This document shows, one piece after another, positions 1 to 12,444 of a stretch of 64,000 nucleotides of DNA. How positions within the stretch are numbered: position 1 is the stretch's first letter; every line of letters starts with the position of its first letter. The notes under the pieces are model-generated. The model had not been told where the DNA came from. It was given only the letters and a program-made list of their open reading frames with translations, and did no database searches. Both the position numbers and the translations under genes were made by a program. The stretch is from Alternaria dauci (Eukaryota > Ascomycota > Dothideomycetes > Pleosporales > Pleosporaceae): positions 6,324,001 to 6,388,000 of the forward strand of contig NC_091272.1 of NCBI RefSeq assembly GCF_042100115.1. The letters run 5' to 3'.

Positions 1-3000
1 CAGTTGGATTTCAGGGGTGGCGATGCATTCGCAGTCGTGGGTACTCAACCAACTTGCCTCGTGACGAGGTATGGTCATGTCATTGATATGTTGGTTTCTA
101 GTTTCAAGTTGTGTTGGGCGACCGGAGCGGGATTAGTAACCGTAGCCGCTGGATATCACAATGGCAAGTAGGATCGTAGTGGACTGATGGGGGGGACTTT
201 TTTGCTGTGCCTCATTTGCTTCGCGGCCGCTAATGTAGCACTCTTACTAGGTTGTGAGGACGTGAGGACGTTTATGGCGGGCGGGATGGTGGGGAAGTCG
301 GCTGTGAGTACGAGTCGTGCCGCTGCATATCAACGGCTTAGGTACCTAGGTACTATGCAACTTCACACGGCTCATAGTGCACTGCTTCAGTAAGCCGAGG
401 CAGGTATACTGGTACGCAGCTAAATTACTTGGTACTTCATTATCTGATTTTCGTTGCACACTGCAGCCTCACGAATGATTCAAGGGTGACAGCATCATGA
501 TACGCCCTGTGCTTACCTGCTCCTGCCCCATCATACGGTTGGATTGTGAGTCAGTAGCGTAGATCCTCATCGTCCCGTGCAGCCTCCAGACAATTGTGAT
601 TCGCTTCCAGAAGATTACCAGAGTGGACCGTAGGCGACTCTCTCCTGACTCACTGTACCCGATTCTGCTAATGGTGGTACGCATCCTCTTTTGCTTCTGG
701 TAGAGGCAACAAGGGCCCCACCATCGAGTCGAAATCCGCATACCACGTGGATGTGGAGTGCCACATCTTCTTTGTCGATGAAACGGATGTGGCGTCATCC
801 ACACAAACTCCCCACATTTGCGAAGCATGTAATTGTCCGCGTCCGGTGATCTTGACTCTCCAACTTCCCTCTATGGAACTGTTGATGCAACGGGGTGTCA
901 ATGTCGCCGGCTTGGTTCGTGTTGTTCGTCTCAAAGACCCTGGTTGATGTGATAACGCATCGACCCAATCTTCTGGCGGTAATGAATCATTAGTGGATGT
1001 TGCCGACTCTTGACACCAGCGCAGCGTCGAGGTCCAGTAAGGAGGATCACAACTCTAGTCGCCAGTAGCAATAGCGACATCCATTGGGCCATGCATAGGC
1101 GAAGTGACGCGTAAAAATCGCGTCACTATGCAATGTAGCGCGCGAACCATATATCAAGTCAGCTTGTAAGATGTGATCGCGTATATGCAGCCTGGTCGTG
1201 CTTTTGGCCAGCTAAAATTCGTGATTGGCTAGACTGCATAATTAACAGAGGGCTCTAATGGTTTTACCAGTCGCCTTATTGCGTTCCAAAGACCTGGTAA
1301 GCCATACCAATATAGTAACATGCATAAGTCCGACATAGCTGCATTAAGCGACTTGGTGCTACGGCGCGAGCAGCATGTATTCAGGAACGAAAAGGGGACT
1401 TTCAGCCAATCGGTATCTTGACACCGGTCCCAGTCTACCGCGCGATAGGCACTCTGAACTGCGGGAAGCGAACACGGTTCCGACCAAGCATCAGAAACAG
1501 GCACTGTTCAGATGGGTGCTTGAGAGTCTCTGAAGCTACGATACTGAGACAGTTGGAAGAAGTCGGCTCCATAGGGCCGATGCACTGCGATTGCCTGGAT
1601 TTCAAGGAAACTTGCTCAAAGGAACGTAAAGGGGGTAAAGTGAACGTGGGATCATTTGGACGTATCTTCCGCATTTTGTTCATGTTCCACGTAAGTGGCG
1701 GTGTATTTAGTGGCCGATTGCGTGCTTCGGAGTTGTGGCCGTCGGGTGAGATCTGGGGCGTCGCCCACGATTTGGTTTGACTAATGCAACCATAATATCG
1801 ACCAAACCTTGATTAGAAACTGAACCCTTTTTTTTGTTTACGGCGAAGTGCGTTGGGGCTATCGTATTGCTGGGAATGCTATCAGGAGCGAGGTGCAGCT
1901 TCCGCCATTGTAGTTAACAGCCTGTGCCGGACCTTGATGACTACAATCTCGGTTAAGAGTCAAAGTTGACGAAGCTGTATTTGGAAGAGTGTTGGAAAGT
2001 GACTTTTTTCGAAATTGACAGTGATGATGTACATTGGCCTATCCAACAAAGTACGAGAAAGTACGAAAACGATTTAAATGGGTATTGTGCAGCTGTCCGC
2101 CGTGTACGCCGTGCTATATTGCAACCATGATTGTAAGGGATGATGACGAGAGCATGAGTCGTGTCATCGTCTGCAGTCGCCTTGGATGTGTTAGAATAGA
2201 TCTCGTGATATATGCTGTGAGGTGGAGTTACGAACCGCAGTTCTCATTAAGTCTGTATTCTCTGGACCAAGAGTCAGTTTAGGAATATGGCAGATTGGGA
2301 TGAGCACTTACACGGCCGTAACATTGGCCGGACACCTTACATGCGTTTGTTGATACTTGGTGCACCAGGCTTTGACGACATAGCGGACGTGAGTGCACTT
2401 ATATTGCACTTGTGTGTAGTCGCACATTGTGACGGGAAGGAAAAGCTGCGAGGAGTAGTGGGCGAATGCAGAGTACCAAATCCAAAAGGGATGTGCAAAA
2501 GTAAGAATGGATGGCAAGCAAGTGATTCTGTTGGTACGTTTGTGAAGTCTCCAGATTAGCATGCAGCTGCGCGACGGTCCGTTGTGTTATAATGAGCCAG
2601 ACGGAGCAGCAGACAGACAGACGTCAGTGCGATCAGGTACCCGTAGGAGCTATGCAAAGCTAGCCCATGTCGATAGAACCTGGTTTGTCAGTCGACATGC
2701 ATCATGGTAGTGGCCGTGAATATTCAACGTACCCGAGAGCCCGAGAGCGGTCGAGCCTTTTAGCACACCATAGACGTGGGTGGAGACCTTCATGTTTGAA
2801 GTGCTCTCGCTTCCAAGAACCTTGAGGGCCAAAGGTGGCAGCCCAACCCAGGTGCCGAGAGGGACTACAGGGTCCTCTGGCCGTATTTGAAGATAATGAA
2901 TGCAAGCGTGAAGAATCTCGGTCTTGCTCTCAGGGTAGAACAGCCAGCGGGCTGACGACGGCAGTCTCTGAGTGGTCCAAGCCGTTTAGCATTTAGGTCT

Positions 3001-5064
3001 GCGCCAATCTGCCTTGTCCGTTAGTGCGCACTAAGGTGAAAGTTATCAGACGCGCACAGATCAAGTTTGATCTGCGACTACGGTTCCACGTTAAGGTGGC
3101 TCGTGGGGTGTGCAGCCGTTGGAAAATCCTTGACCGTGGCAGACACTAAGCTTCGGAGGCCAGGGCCACCCTTCCTTCGCATCCTGCAGGTCGCGAGTGT
3201 GGTCGAGTGTATACCAGGTGGCAATTAATGCCATCGTTTACACACTGCTAGAGCAAGGCCTCTGCTGCATCGTGGCGCCTGTTTCACCCTGGGTCTGCCT
3301 TTCTCGGCAACACTTGACCGGAGCTTTCACCGATGTGTGTCCTATATGCTTACTATCCCGCTTCCCCGGTCCCAGTTCATATCGCGAGAGCATCCGGACG
3401 TCGAGTGTTGCGCAATCATTATATGCCGTCCCGTGTACGGTGAGCGCGGCTGCGCGACATGTTCCCACCGTTAGTGGCTGCTGGCGGGGTCTTGGGCGCT
3501 GGCCTCACTTTCTGGCTTTGCGAGCATAACGTGCGAAGTATATTGCCAGCAGGTCAGCTTCGGGATAGCGTTTGAGTTATGGGGCGGTGATGTGGTGTTG
3601 TGAGCGTCTGCGATGTCTCCGGCTTCCGCGTCGTCCGCATGGCCCGCCATGAGCTTGACACTTCTACTTGCCCCAACACTGACCCTCGAGTTCGCAACTC
3701 TTTCCCCACATGCTACTCTACACCCACGCCTGCTATATGTGAACGACACAGTCTGTACCCTCTTACGGCACAACTATAGCGCTCCATACAATACCTAAAC
3801 AGGTTACCCGCATTGACGGCCCATGTCGAGGTTGCTGTGCCGTGGCTGCACTGGAGAACAGCGGCCGATGCGATTTGTACGGGATTTCTGAGAAATGTGT
3901 GCATATGCATACACGTCGACCAGGCATTTGGTAGTATGCATCCGCGGCAAGATTGTCCAGACCGTGCTTCCCGGGTGACGCAACATTGGGTGGCTGCAAA
4001 GTGCACATCGGCTCGAACATCGCACGGGAAGCCACACCCATGAGGGACGTGGATACTGATCGGTAAAGAACCGACCTACCGAGACTGGAAGTGTACGGAC
4101 CTATAAATGAGATGGGCTTCTGCCGCTTCTTAGGGGTGAGACCAATGCAGGATGCTTTTTCCATACGTCGACCAAAGATGCAGACACCTGCAGAACGTAC
4201 CAGGATCACGTCCTCTGGAGCGAGCGTGCCTTGTATACAACCCTCCACTGATCGCATAAGGCCACCGGCCGGCGTTCGCTTCAGACGCGAGCTTCTGAGA
4301 AGCCGATTCGACCCATCCATGCAAGGAATTTCGTTACGATAAGCCATGACTGCATACACATGCATTATGCATCTCTCATTCTGGGATTCTGCAGTGGATC
4401 AAGAAGGTCCCCGTACCATCTAGGTATGGTATAGCTCCGTGCACGCCATTTGTGGGCCAGAATATATTGGATGCCACAGTCGCCGCGTTGATGCAACATC
4501 AAACAGGAAGCGGAACCAGCAGCCACAGTACCTGCGTTCAGGAAATCCTACTACACCATTGGCTTATAAAAGGCGCTCTCCACACCTACCACTTTGTTGA
4601 GAATGTTGAGAATATCACCTGAGTGTTATTGGCTCCTGCCCTCAGAATCCTACGTGTCATGTAGGTAATCGACTATTCGTTGGCCAAACATCACGAGGCA
4701 TTCAGGCTGAACATAAGACATGGATGTCAACATTTAATGCCACTAGAATGGCGAATCGGCTGATCAAAGAAGACAGACACCTCGAACCGTCGCCTCCTCG
4801 TGTTACTCTTCCGGCCGTGATACCAGAAGCAGTAGTGTGGCTATAGCACCAGGTTCCATATGTTCTATAGGCTGGCAACCTCTCCACAACCTGGTTCGGT
4901 ATGATGATGGATTTCGGGCGGTGCTGGGCGGAACACTTGCCCGCCACCAGATTCCCACGCGACGGAATGCGTTCGTTTGAACAAGTTCATTACTCTTCGT
5001 ACGAGGATGCAAAGCAAAGCATCGTGCCGACTGCGGATATATAAACCTCCATAATACGCGTAGA
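1..5064. other. Gene-poor left flank
   Basis: About 5 kb in which I find no supportable gene on either strand. Open frames are short, overlap on both strands and have no family-like motifs. The longest is a 200-codon minus frame at 3763-4365, whose composition looks random. No terminal repeats, tandem arrays or telomeric repeats were seen. The last ~400 bases would contain the 3' untranslated region of the glycerol kinase gene that follows. Confidence 0.6.
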
Positions 5065-7004
5065 TCATGAGAACTCTCCGTTGGCTTCTCCAGCATCTAA
5101 CCAACCACGACACATCTCGACTGCCTAAACAAAGGATCAAAGTCAGCACATGCCATTCTTGCACTTGGTTCGTGGAAGATACTCACCCTTCCCCACTTCT
5201 TGAACATCTTCTCGCCCACCTCCTTGTCGACGTTTGGCTTGAAGATCATGCGATCTTTCTGGTTAATCTCTTTTAGTTCGTCAAACTCTTTCCATACGTC
5301 GACAGCAAAGCCGGCTGCAATGGCTGCACCCAGAGCTGTGGTTTCGCGCATGGCGGGACGGTCGACGGGAATGCCGATGATGTTTGCCTGGGTCTATTTC
5401 ACGTGGTTAGCTCAGACCAAATTCGTGGACGTATCCATGTAAGTTTACGTACCTGCATGCACAAGTTTGAGTTACTCATGCCGCCATCGACTGCAAGCAT
5501 GTTCAGCTTGTGGCCACTGTCCAGCTCCATGGCGTCCAAAATTGCCCTGGTCTGGAAGCAGGTCGCTTCCAAGGTTGCACGAGCGATATGTCCCCGCTCA
5601 GTGAATTGCGTGATGCCGAAGATGGTGCCCTTCGCGTCGTCGATCCAATAGGGAGCGAAAAGTCCACTGAAGGCTGTTACGAAGACACATCCACCGTTAT
5701 CCTCCACAGACGCGGCCAGATCACTGATCTTGTGTGAGTGTGTGATGAAGCCCATGTTGTTCATGAGGAACTTGACACCACTACCTGCGACCGCAATACT
5801 GCCTTCGAGTGCATATACGGGTTTCCGCTTTCCACCAAAGTCGTATGCGACGGTGGCCAGAAGCCCGTGTGAAGAAATGACGGGCTTTTCGCCCACGTTG
5901 TAAAGCAGGAAACAACCAGTACCGTACGTGTTCTTCGCAGATCCGGGCGTAAAGCCTTGTTGACCGACCAAAGCTGACGACTGATCACCCAAGCACCCTG
6001 CAATTCGTACGCCTTCCAATATGCCGGTGCGCAAGAATCCGAATGCGTCTGGCGATGAAGACGGCACAATCTTGGGCAACTTGACTTTGTTTTTGTCGAT
6101 TCCAAAGAAATTGAGGAGCTTGTCATCGTACTGAACGGTGTGCCTGTAGTTGCATTAGCCGATCTTGTTGCCTAATTTGAAGCAAGCGTAGGATGACATA
6201 CAGGTTCATGAACATTGTTCTGGATGCATTGGTAGTATCCGTCACGTGGATGTTGGCTTCCTTTCCACCATTCAGGTTGTATAATATCCATGTGTCGATG
6301 GTTCCGAAAGATAATCGCCCCTCGTCGTAGGCCTTGCGAACGTCTTCGTTGTGGTCAAGCAGCCACCGAAGCTTGACCGACGATGGGTAGGTCGATAGGG
6401 GAAGTCCACACATGTGGAGCAACTCATCAGCGCCTTCGCGATCCTTCAACTCACGGACCAATCCCTTGGTTCTGGTATCTGGCCTAGATCCACAAAGTCA
6501 GCCGCAATCCACTTGAGTCTCGCGCATTTATTTTACTTACCAAGCGATCGCATTATACAATGGCTCACCGGTGTTGGAATCCCAAACGACTGTTGTTTCA
6601 CGCTGGTTGGTGATACCAACAGCCTTGATGTCCTCGATTTCGTGGCCATTGTCAAGGAAAATGTTCGTCGCCCTGTCAATACACTCTTCTACCGAGTTAA
6701 TGATCTCTTTCGGGTCGTGTTCATGCCATCTGCGCTAATTAACTCATGTCAAGCCACAAGATATCGGCAGTACTGACCCTGACTGAGGATACTTCTGGGA
6801 GAACTCGATCTGATGTTGCGCTACGGGCTCACCGAGACCGTCGAAGATGATGAATCGAGTACTTGTAGTTCCTTGGTCTATAGATCCAATGAAGAACTGC
6901 CTCAATCTCCCTTCGTCCAAATGCGCCTGTGACTCTTCTGCAATCTCCTCTTTGGGAACTGGCTGCGGCTCAGTGCCGTGCGCGGAAACTTCTTGTGTCG
7001 CCAT
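5065..7004 (-). CDS. GUT1: Glycerol kinase
   Basis: ATP-dependent phosphorylation of glycerol to glycerol-3-phosphate, the first step of cytosolic glycerol use; FGGY carbohydrate kinase family. Six exons splice cleanly: 7004-6778, 6729-6541, 6483-6202, 6143-5453, 5393-5187 and 5124-5065, giving 551 aa. The N-terminal ATP-binding signature [16 protein letters not shown] lies at residues 40-55 and NQRETT at 117-122. The second FGGY half carries GTGCFLLYN and [10 protein letters not shown], and the model ends in the family-like [10 protein letters not shown]. Introns are 48-62 nt. The start is the ATG before ATQEVSAHG; the frame is open further upstream but without family-like sequence. A ~35-residue N-terminal extension before the kinase core is typical of fungal members. 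No break or missing catalytic motif is visible. Very confident. Confidence 0.96.
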
Positions 7005-8507
7005 GCTGAAAGATGTGCTGTTTGGCTTCCACGGGTGTACGCGACCCGCTGTATTTATACGGAAGATGTCTTCCGTCCGCGGTCGGAATCGTGGATATGT
7101 GCGACGGGTGCAGCTATTGGTCGCGAAGTGGTGCGCTCTGAAATTCGATACCAAGAATGGCACTCGGTATTGCGAAGGTACGGAAAAATTTCTAACCAAG
7201 CCGATCAGGTCTGACAATTGACCAACTTCTTTGCGGTGTACGCGTTGAAGAATGTCTGAACTGCGACGAGTTGAGTGCGGGTGTGCGGTGCCGCAGCAAA
7301 GCGCAGTTGCCGGTGATGCAGTTCCGAAGGTGTGCTACCAAAGTGCTCTCGCGACAAAGAACACCGAGTTTGGGGGGTTGTATAAGCTTAGGAATTGAAA
7401 TCGAGGTGGTAGAAGGAGAATCGCAACAGGAACATCGTAGAAGGACCAAGGCTTCGGTGTTTAATCGGCAACGGAACCCGGGCGCGTGCCTTTCCAATGC
7501 GGTGTCTGCGGTATGACGCTCGAAGAGGGGTGTTTTGCCTTTAAAGCGGGGGAGGGGAATAGCTCCACGGCCAACAACACGACAGCAAAGATGCCCAGCC
7601 TTGTCACATGGAGCCTCAAATCTTTCAGCCTCCTCCGGGGCTCGAGGCACAAGCCGTTGATCGGTCTTCACACCGTCGATCAGGCCAAATGCTAGCAAAA
7701 CTAGACTCCTTGCCCGGCAAAGCATCCGCGCGCATGTCAGTGTGACTTCACATAGAGCGGGTCGCGCGTCCAACAGATCCACATAAGAAGACGCCGTCGG
7801 GGTTTCTCCAGTGGGACTCCAAGGGGTTGTGGGACACCCGCATCGAATCCACCCAGAGCCTCAAGAAGCTGCCAGCGGCATCACAACATGGCGCTCCGTG
7901 CTCGCGTTTGTTGACAATATAGCTGTCGGCTTGCCCCAGACTGAACGACATATTCACCGGCCATTGACCATCGAATGTGCCAAGCTGTCGACGACTTTCC
8001 CTGGTGCTGACGAGCTGACACGATGTCAGTACAGGTCATTTAACTCTGGCAATGACTCGTTGTTATACTGTGGCACAGAGCGATTACCACCTGCGCGGAT
8101 CGATGAATAGCATGGAGCCATGGATGGCATTCAGTGCGACGACCGCGCAAAATCCGATGTCAAGCATGAAACCAGCATGTCAATGGACGATCATGGTGCA
8201 GCATCTGCGGAGGACCACGGGTGTTCTGGACTTTGAGAAGGTTTGATTAGAGAAGCTTCGAGACACAGCATTTTGCATCTCGGAGGTGCGGACATCGGAA
8301 ATGACCATGCGAAATGTGTGATGTGATGTGTCGGACGTGGGATGGTTACCGATATGGAGTTAGGCATCCGCGCCAAGTGGAACAGAGTGGATAGGCCTCG
8401 TAATGTCGGAAAGTCAAACTAATGCTGGGGATCGCGCCGGCACGTGATGTCTGCACGGGGAAGGTTCATAGGGCCCCACAACACCTGACCCAATCCATCC
8501 TCCAGAC
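7005..8507. other. Divergent intergenic region
   Basis: This 1.5 kb separates the minus-strand glycerol kinase from the plus-strand 2EXR gene and must hold both promoters. On the glycerol kinase coding strand, roughly 7260-7450 is pyrimidine-rich with C- and T-runs (for example 7350-7420), as is usual for a fungal 5' leader. A 196-codon minus frame (7192-7782) runs through it but looks like leader sequence. No other gene is seen. Confidence 0.5.
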
Positions 8508-9275
8508 ATGTCCATGCAGTTGCTGCCAAAAGAACTACGCCTTCAGATATGGGCGTTAGCGTACTACAACGAGCCGCCTCGCCTGGTAGCACTGGAGACG
8601 AAACTCCACGACGAAGATCATGACGAGACGCACTTTTGCCCACGGTACTCGCCTAGTCCTGCGCCGGTGATGGTAAACATGTGTCATGAGTCTCGCGAAG
8701 AGGCTCGGTACCAGGCTGTCAAAGCAAATCACGTTCTGGAGGTACCGTGGAGTAATTCAGACCCTGGTAGTGGCGAATTCTACTTCCGCATCGATACCGA
8801 TATCCTCTTGCTACAGCTAGAAGGGAAGCGCGTGAAACATTACGACGACTCGCCCGAAGTAGGATTACTGGCTCACTTTAGCCATGCAACGGGCTGCGAC
8901 CCCCAAGAGTTGCAAAAAGTTGCTGTTACAAAAGTTATACTGAACGGATTCAGAGACGGCAGCCTGTCAAACGTCTTACGCGACTTTCCCAAGATATCGT
9001 ACATGGTCATGATGCTCACGGACGAGATACTGGAGGACGATGTGGAGAAGGAGTTGTTTGTTCGCGCTGCTTCGAGGATCGTCCGTATGTACAAACTCGA
9101 CCTCATGAACCAAGCTACTAGTCAAGGGAAGACGTTCAAGCCACGTCCATTCAACGTAGACTTTGCGAGGCTTCACCATGGTCGGTTGGATATAGTACCA
9201 AAAGACGTTTGGTGTGACTGGAGCGATGGTGGCGATGGATGGGCAACGCTCGATAATTCCGAACCATTCTGGTAG
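8508..9275 (+). CDS. 2EXR-domain protein
   Basis: Single-exon model of 255 aa. It has the two halves typical of the fungal 2EXR family: an N-terminal LPKELRLQIWALA block (residues 6-18) and a downstream CHESREEARYQA block (59-70). The family is very abundant in Pezizomycotina and its biochemical role is unknown. The rest is hydrophilic with no signal peptide or membrane helix. Family members usually have a few residues such as F-x-x-F before the LP motif. A CAG acceptor at about 8514-8516, just before the LP codons, leaves open a short upstream exon, so the 5' end is uncertain. The gene ends 105 bp from the convergent end of the nucleotidase gene, so the 3' untranslated regions probably overlap. 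Confidence 0.8.
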   Translation: MSMQLLPKELRLQIWALAYYNEPPRLVALETKLHDEDHDETHFCPRYSPSPAPVMVNMCHESREEARYQAVKANHVLEVPWSNSDPGSGEFYFRIDTDILLLQLEGKRVKHYDDSPEVGLLAHFSHATGCDPQELQKVAVTKVILNGFRDGSLSNVLRDFPKISYMVMMLTDEILEDDVEKELFVRAASRIVRMYKLDLMNQATSQGKTFKPRPFNVDFARLHHGRLDIVPKDVWCDWSDGGDGWATLDNSEPFW

Positions 9276-9380
9276 CTTACCCGTGGCAGCACATAGCAGT
9301 AAGAACCTGTGCGCATACCAGCTCCTAAAGCCTACCTTGTCCAAACATCAAAAGCCTCAAACGTATCCTAAATCTCAACA

Positions 9381-11524
9381 CTACACTTCAATCTTAGCCC
9401 CCGCCCCAATCTCCCTAATCCTCCCCTCCAACCTCGGCGCAATAGCCTTCGTCCAGTTGACCTGGAACTCGCCATCACCCAGCTCATCGCACAGCTTCGG
9501 ATTGCCCTTGAGCCCAGCAACGCGCCACCACTTCCTCATCACCTTCCTGATCATCTCCGTCTGCTTATCCGTAAACTGTATCGGCACACGGCTATCATAC
9601 ATTGGTCCATCGTCTTCGTCTTCATCGACATCTGGGTCTTCCGAGTCGGTCGTGTCGCTGGGGCTGTTGTCACGTTTGTTCGAATCGCCTAGGACTCTGC
9701 TCACGCCTTGGTCTACGGGAGGAAGGTTGTTGCCACGCGACTGCGTGGGGGATGTAGGAGATGGGTCGTGGAAAGCGTGGCCGTGGTTCTTTTGCAGATT
9801 TGTTTGGATGAATGTGAATTTCGTGTTCATGGATTTGCCCCAGCGTTTCCATTTACCGAGCACTTTGAGAGACATGAAATATTGGCGGAGGATGGTAGAG
9901 ATGAGGACGCCGTTCTCTTCCGAGACGATCTCTTTGGCGACTCCGCCTTCTTCTTCGATGAGGAGGGATGTGTAGCCATCTGGATGTAGTTGGTTAGTGG
10001 TTACATCTCAGTGCACTGGAGGTGACGTACCCTTTCCACGGCCCATGTACCCTCTCGTAGCGAGTATGTACTCTCGCTCCTCATCCACGGGCTCTTCTCC
10101 AATCTTCACATTGGATACTCGCGAATGTGGTGGCTTTGAATAGTCCGCATCAAAGGTAATATTCGATACTTGGGGAAATCTTCCTTCCAGTGCCGGGTAG
10201 TTGCTGACGCCGTTCTCCAAAGCTTCTCGTATCGCCTTGCCAGTGACTTTCAGTACCACGACGGGGTCTTCGAACGGGAAGCAATTGACAAGATCCCTGA
10301 GCTTCAACAAGCCAGGAGGGTAGATTTGGTCGCCGCGTATCGTTCCGGCAGCCATGATACAGCACTCGGCTGAGTAGTAGTACCTCATGAGATCGCAGAC
10401 AAAATTGCCAATGTTCGACTCCTTTGTTCGCACGGTTGTGAACCGGGCGTCGAGGGGTGCGGCGGTATATCCGATGGGTTTGTCCAATCGCTTTCTGATC
10501 TCCCGTGTCTGTTCTTCTACCAGTGCCATCGCCTGAGGATCCTGAGGTATGCTGCTGACAACGTCTCGCCGTATGATCCTGAAATCCCATCCCTTGCCCT
10601 CTGGCTTCCGCCATGCCTCAACGTGAGACAGTTGTTTGAAGTCTGTGCCTGATCGCAGTACTTGTGTGCCGTTGATCAGGTTGTACGAGTAGTAGTGATC
10701 GTGTCCACCCAAGATTATATCAATCAGTCCACCTCCAACTTGCTTCGCCAGCTTGTTGTCGTTTGGCTCTCGCTGATGCGACACGCAAACAATAATCTCT
10801 GCGCCCTGCTCCTTCAGACCCGGGATGAGTTCCTTTGCAGTCTCCGAAGCGCTCTTGTATATGATGTCCGGCGGTAGCGCGTTGATTGTGTCCAGCCACT
10901 CTCGTTCTGCGAGTCCGATGACGCCGATTTTGATGCCGTTGGACGCTGTAAGCATGACTGTCTTCTTTGCGTTTCCGAGGGGGACACCGTCGCCGAGGGC
11001 TGGGTCGTGGACGTTTGCGAGGAGCCATGGGAACTTGCATTTGGCTGTGAGGTAGCGATATTGCTTGACGCCAAAGTCGAGGTCGTGGTTCTAGGCAGGC
11101 GTTAGTTGGGATCAGCCTTGGTGAGTTGTCATGTACGTACTCCTACGCAAGACACGTCTGTGCCAATGTTGTTTAGTACAGGAACCATGTGACTTCCTGG
11201 TAGTACTTGTCAGTCTCCTTGCATAAGTTGTGGCGATCCGGCTTACTGACCCTTTGTAATACTACTTTCAATGCTCGGGTTGAAGGCATCGCCCGAGAAG
11301 AAAGTCAGAAGCTTAGGTTGGTCCTTGAACCTCTCGTCGTCCCTATAGTAGTTGACGAGAGTTTGGAATCTCGCATAGCCGCCCACAGGCTCTCTTGAGC
11401 CAGCTTCAACGTGGTAGACATCATTGTAGTGTAAGAAACGGAGGTCTGGCGGGGCATTAGGCGCGCCACCTTCTGGCTCGCATATGAGCAGCTCTTCGGC
11501 TGAGGGGTGGTCTGTGGGTGCCAT
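9381..11524 (-). CDS. 5'-nucleotidase-like metallophosphoesterase, cytosolic
   Basis: Calcineurin-like phosphoesterase joined to a C-terminal 5'-nucleotidase domain (UshA-like architecture). Four exons: 11524-11251, 11196-11141, 11090-10031 and 9979-9381, giving 662 aa; all junctions keep frame. Metal-site motifs are visible: HYNDVYH (32-38), FSGDAFNPS (76-84), NHDLDFG (from 111), SHQ (214-216) and GGHDH (238-242). The C-terminal domain shows the block ILATRGYMGRGKDGY, spliced across the last intron, which matches the substrate-binding loop of the family. There is no signal peptide or GPI signal, unlike secreted 5'-nucleotidases, so a cytosolic enzyme is inferred. The substrate cannot be told from sequence. 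The last ~100 residues include an acidic stretch and a basic tail that are not part of the fold. Confidence 0.92.
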
Positions 11525-12444
11525 GATGATTCTAGAGTCTATGTGATACGCGTACCGACCTGGGAGAAAATCGTCGTTGGAATAAGGTGCTCAAGGCGCT
11601 CACGGCGCTCGTGTCGCGTGTTCGAGCGGTGAGTATGCTGCGCATCATCACTCGCTGTTAGCGTTTCAGGGTCCAGCAGTACCTGACCAATGACGACGAC
11701 GCCCACTCAAAGCCAAAGGGATCTGCAAGGGGCATGTCTGAGGCTGACGGCTATCGTACCGCTGCCGAGTGGCATGTCTGAGGACCGCGACAACCATGGA
11801 AGCTCGCGATAGCCATGTGACGCAGCATTACCAAACTTCAGCCTAGCCAGTACCGACATCTCTTTCTGAGTATTTATCGCGGCTCTCCAGCGCATCAGCG
11901 GATACGGGCTGGGCGAAGAGGACGTATCTGTGCGGACCCATGATGGAGGAAGGATTTTGGGGATGGAATTTGGGCGTATGGATTGGAGAGAAACTAGAGG
12001 CTGTTCAATCGAGCTTAGTTCGCTATAAATATATTACAGGAAAACATTCAAATGCCTGCGAATACTTCGCTACTGATATACGTGCTCTGCTACACAGAGC
12101 CAGCGCAAGTCCATATACAGTGACGTTGACAGAAAAGAAAAAGAATGTGCTTCTCGATGCCATTTGCCAGACGATGCAAAACGCCAGTGTCCTCTAGAGC
12201 GGATATCACTAGATGTCGTAATTGTAAAAAGAGGCGCGCCATGTAACCAATCCCAGTAGAAACGCCGCGAAAGCTACACAAAGGATCCAAAGAAAATTGC
12301 AGACCGCGGCTGGAAAGCTACTCACTAGAGAGCATTCCAGCCATCCCAGAGATTTAACCTAGCCTTGCCCTTACCCTTGGGGCCTTGCCTAGACCCAGCC
12401 GCCGCTGGACCCGTCCCAGAACGCCTTGAACTCCTTCCTAATTC
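11525..12444. other. Intergenic region between two minus-strand genes
   Basis: Contains the promoter of the nucleotidase gene (right next to 11525) and the 3' untranslated region and terminator of the ING gene (towards 12444). Short frames here are not supported. No repeat or RNA gene is seen. Confidence 0.5.

Noticed and set aside
3763..4365. 200-codon minus-strand open frame in the left flank
   Set aside because: No recognisable motif, random-looking composition, several competing frames on both strands; length alone is not enough at this base composition.
7192..7782. 196-codon minus frame upstream of glycerol kinase
   Set aside because: Overlaps the pyrimidine-rich leader; Arg/Cys-rich composition without domain features.
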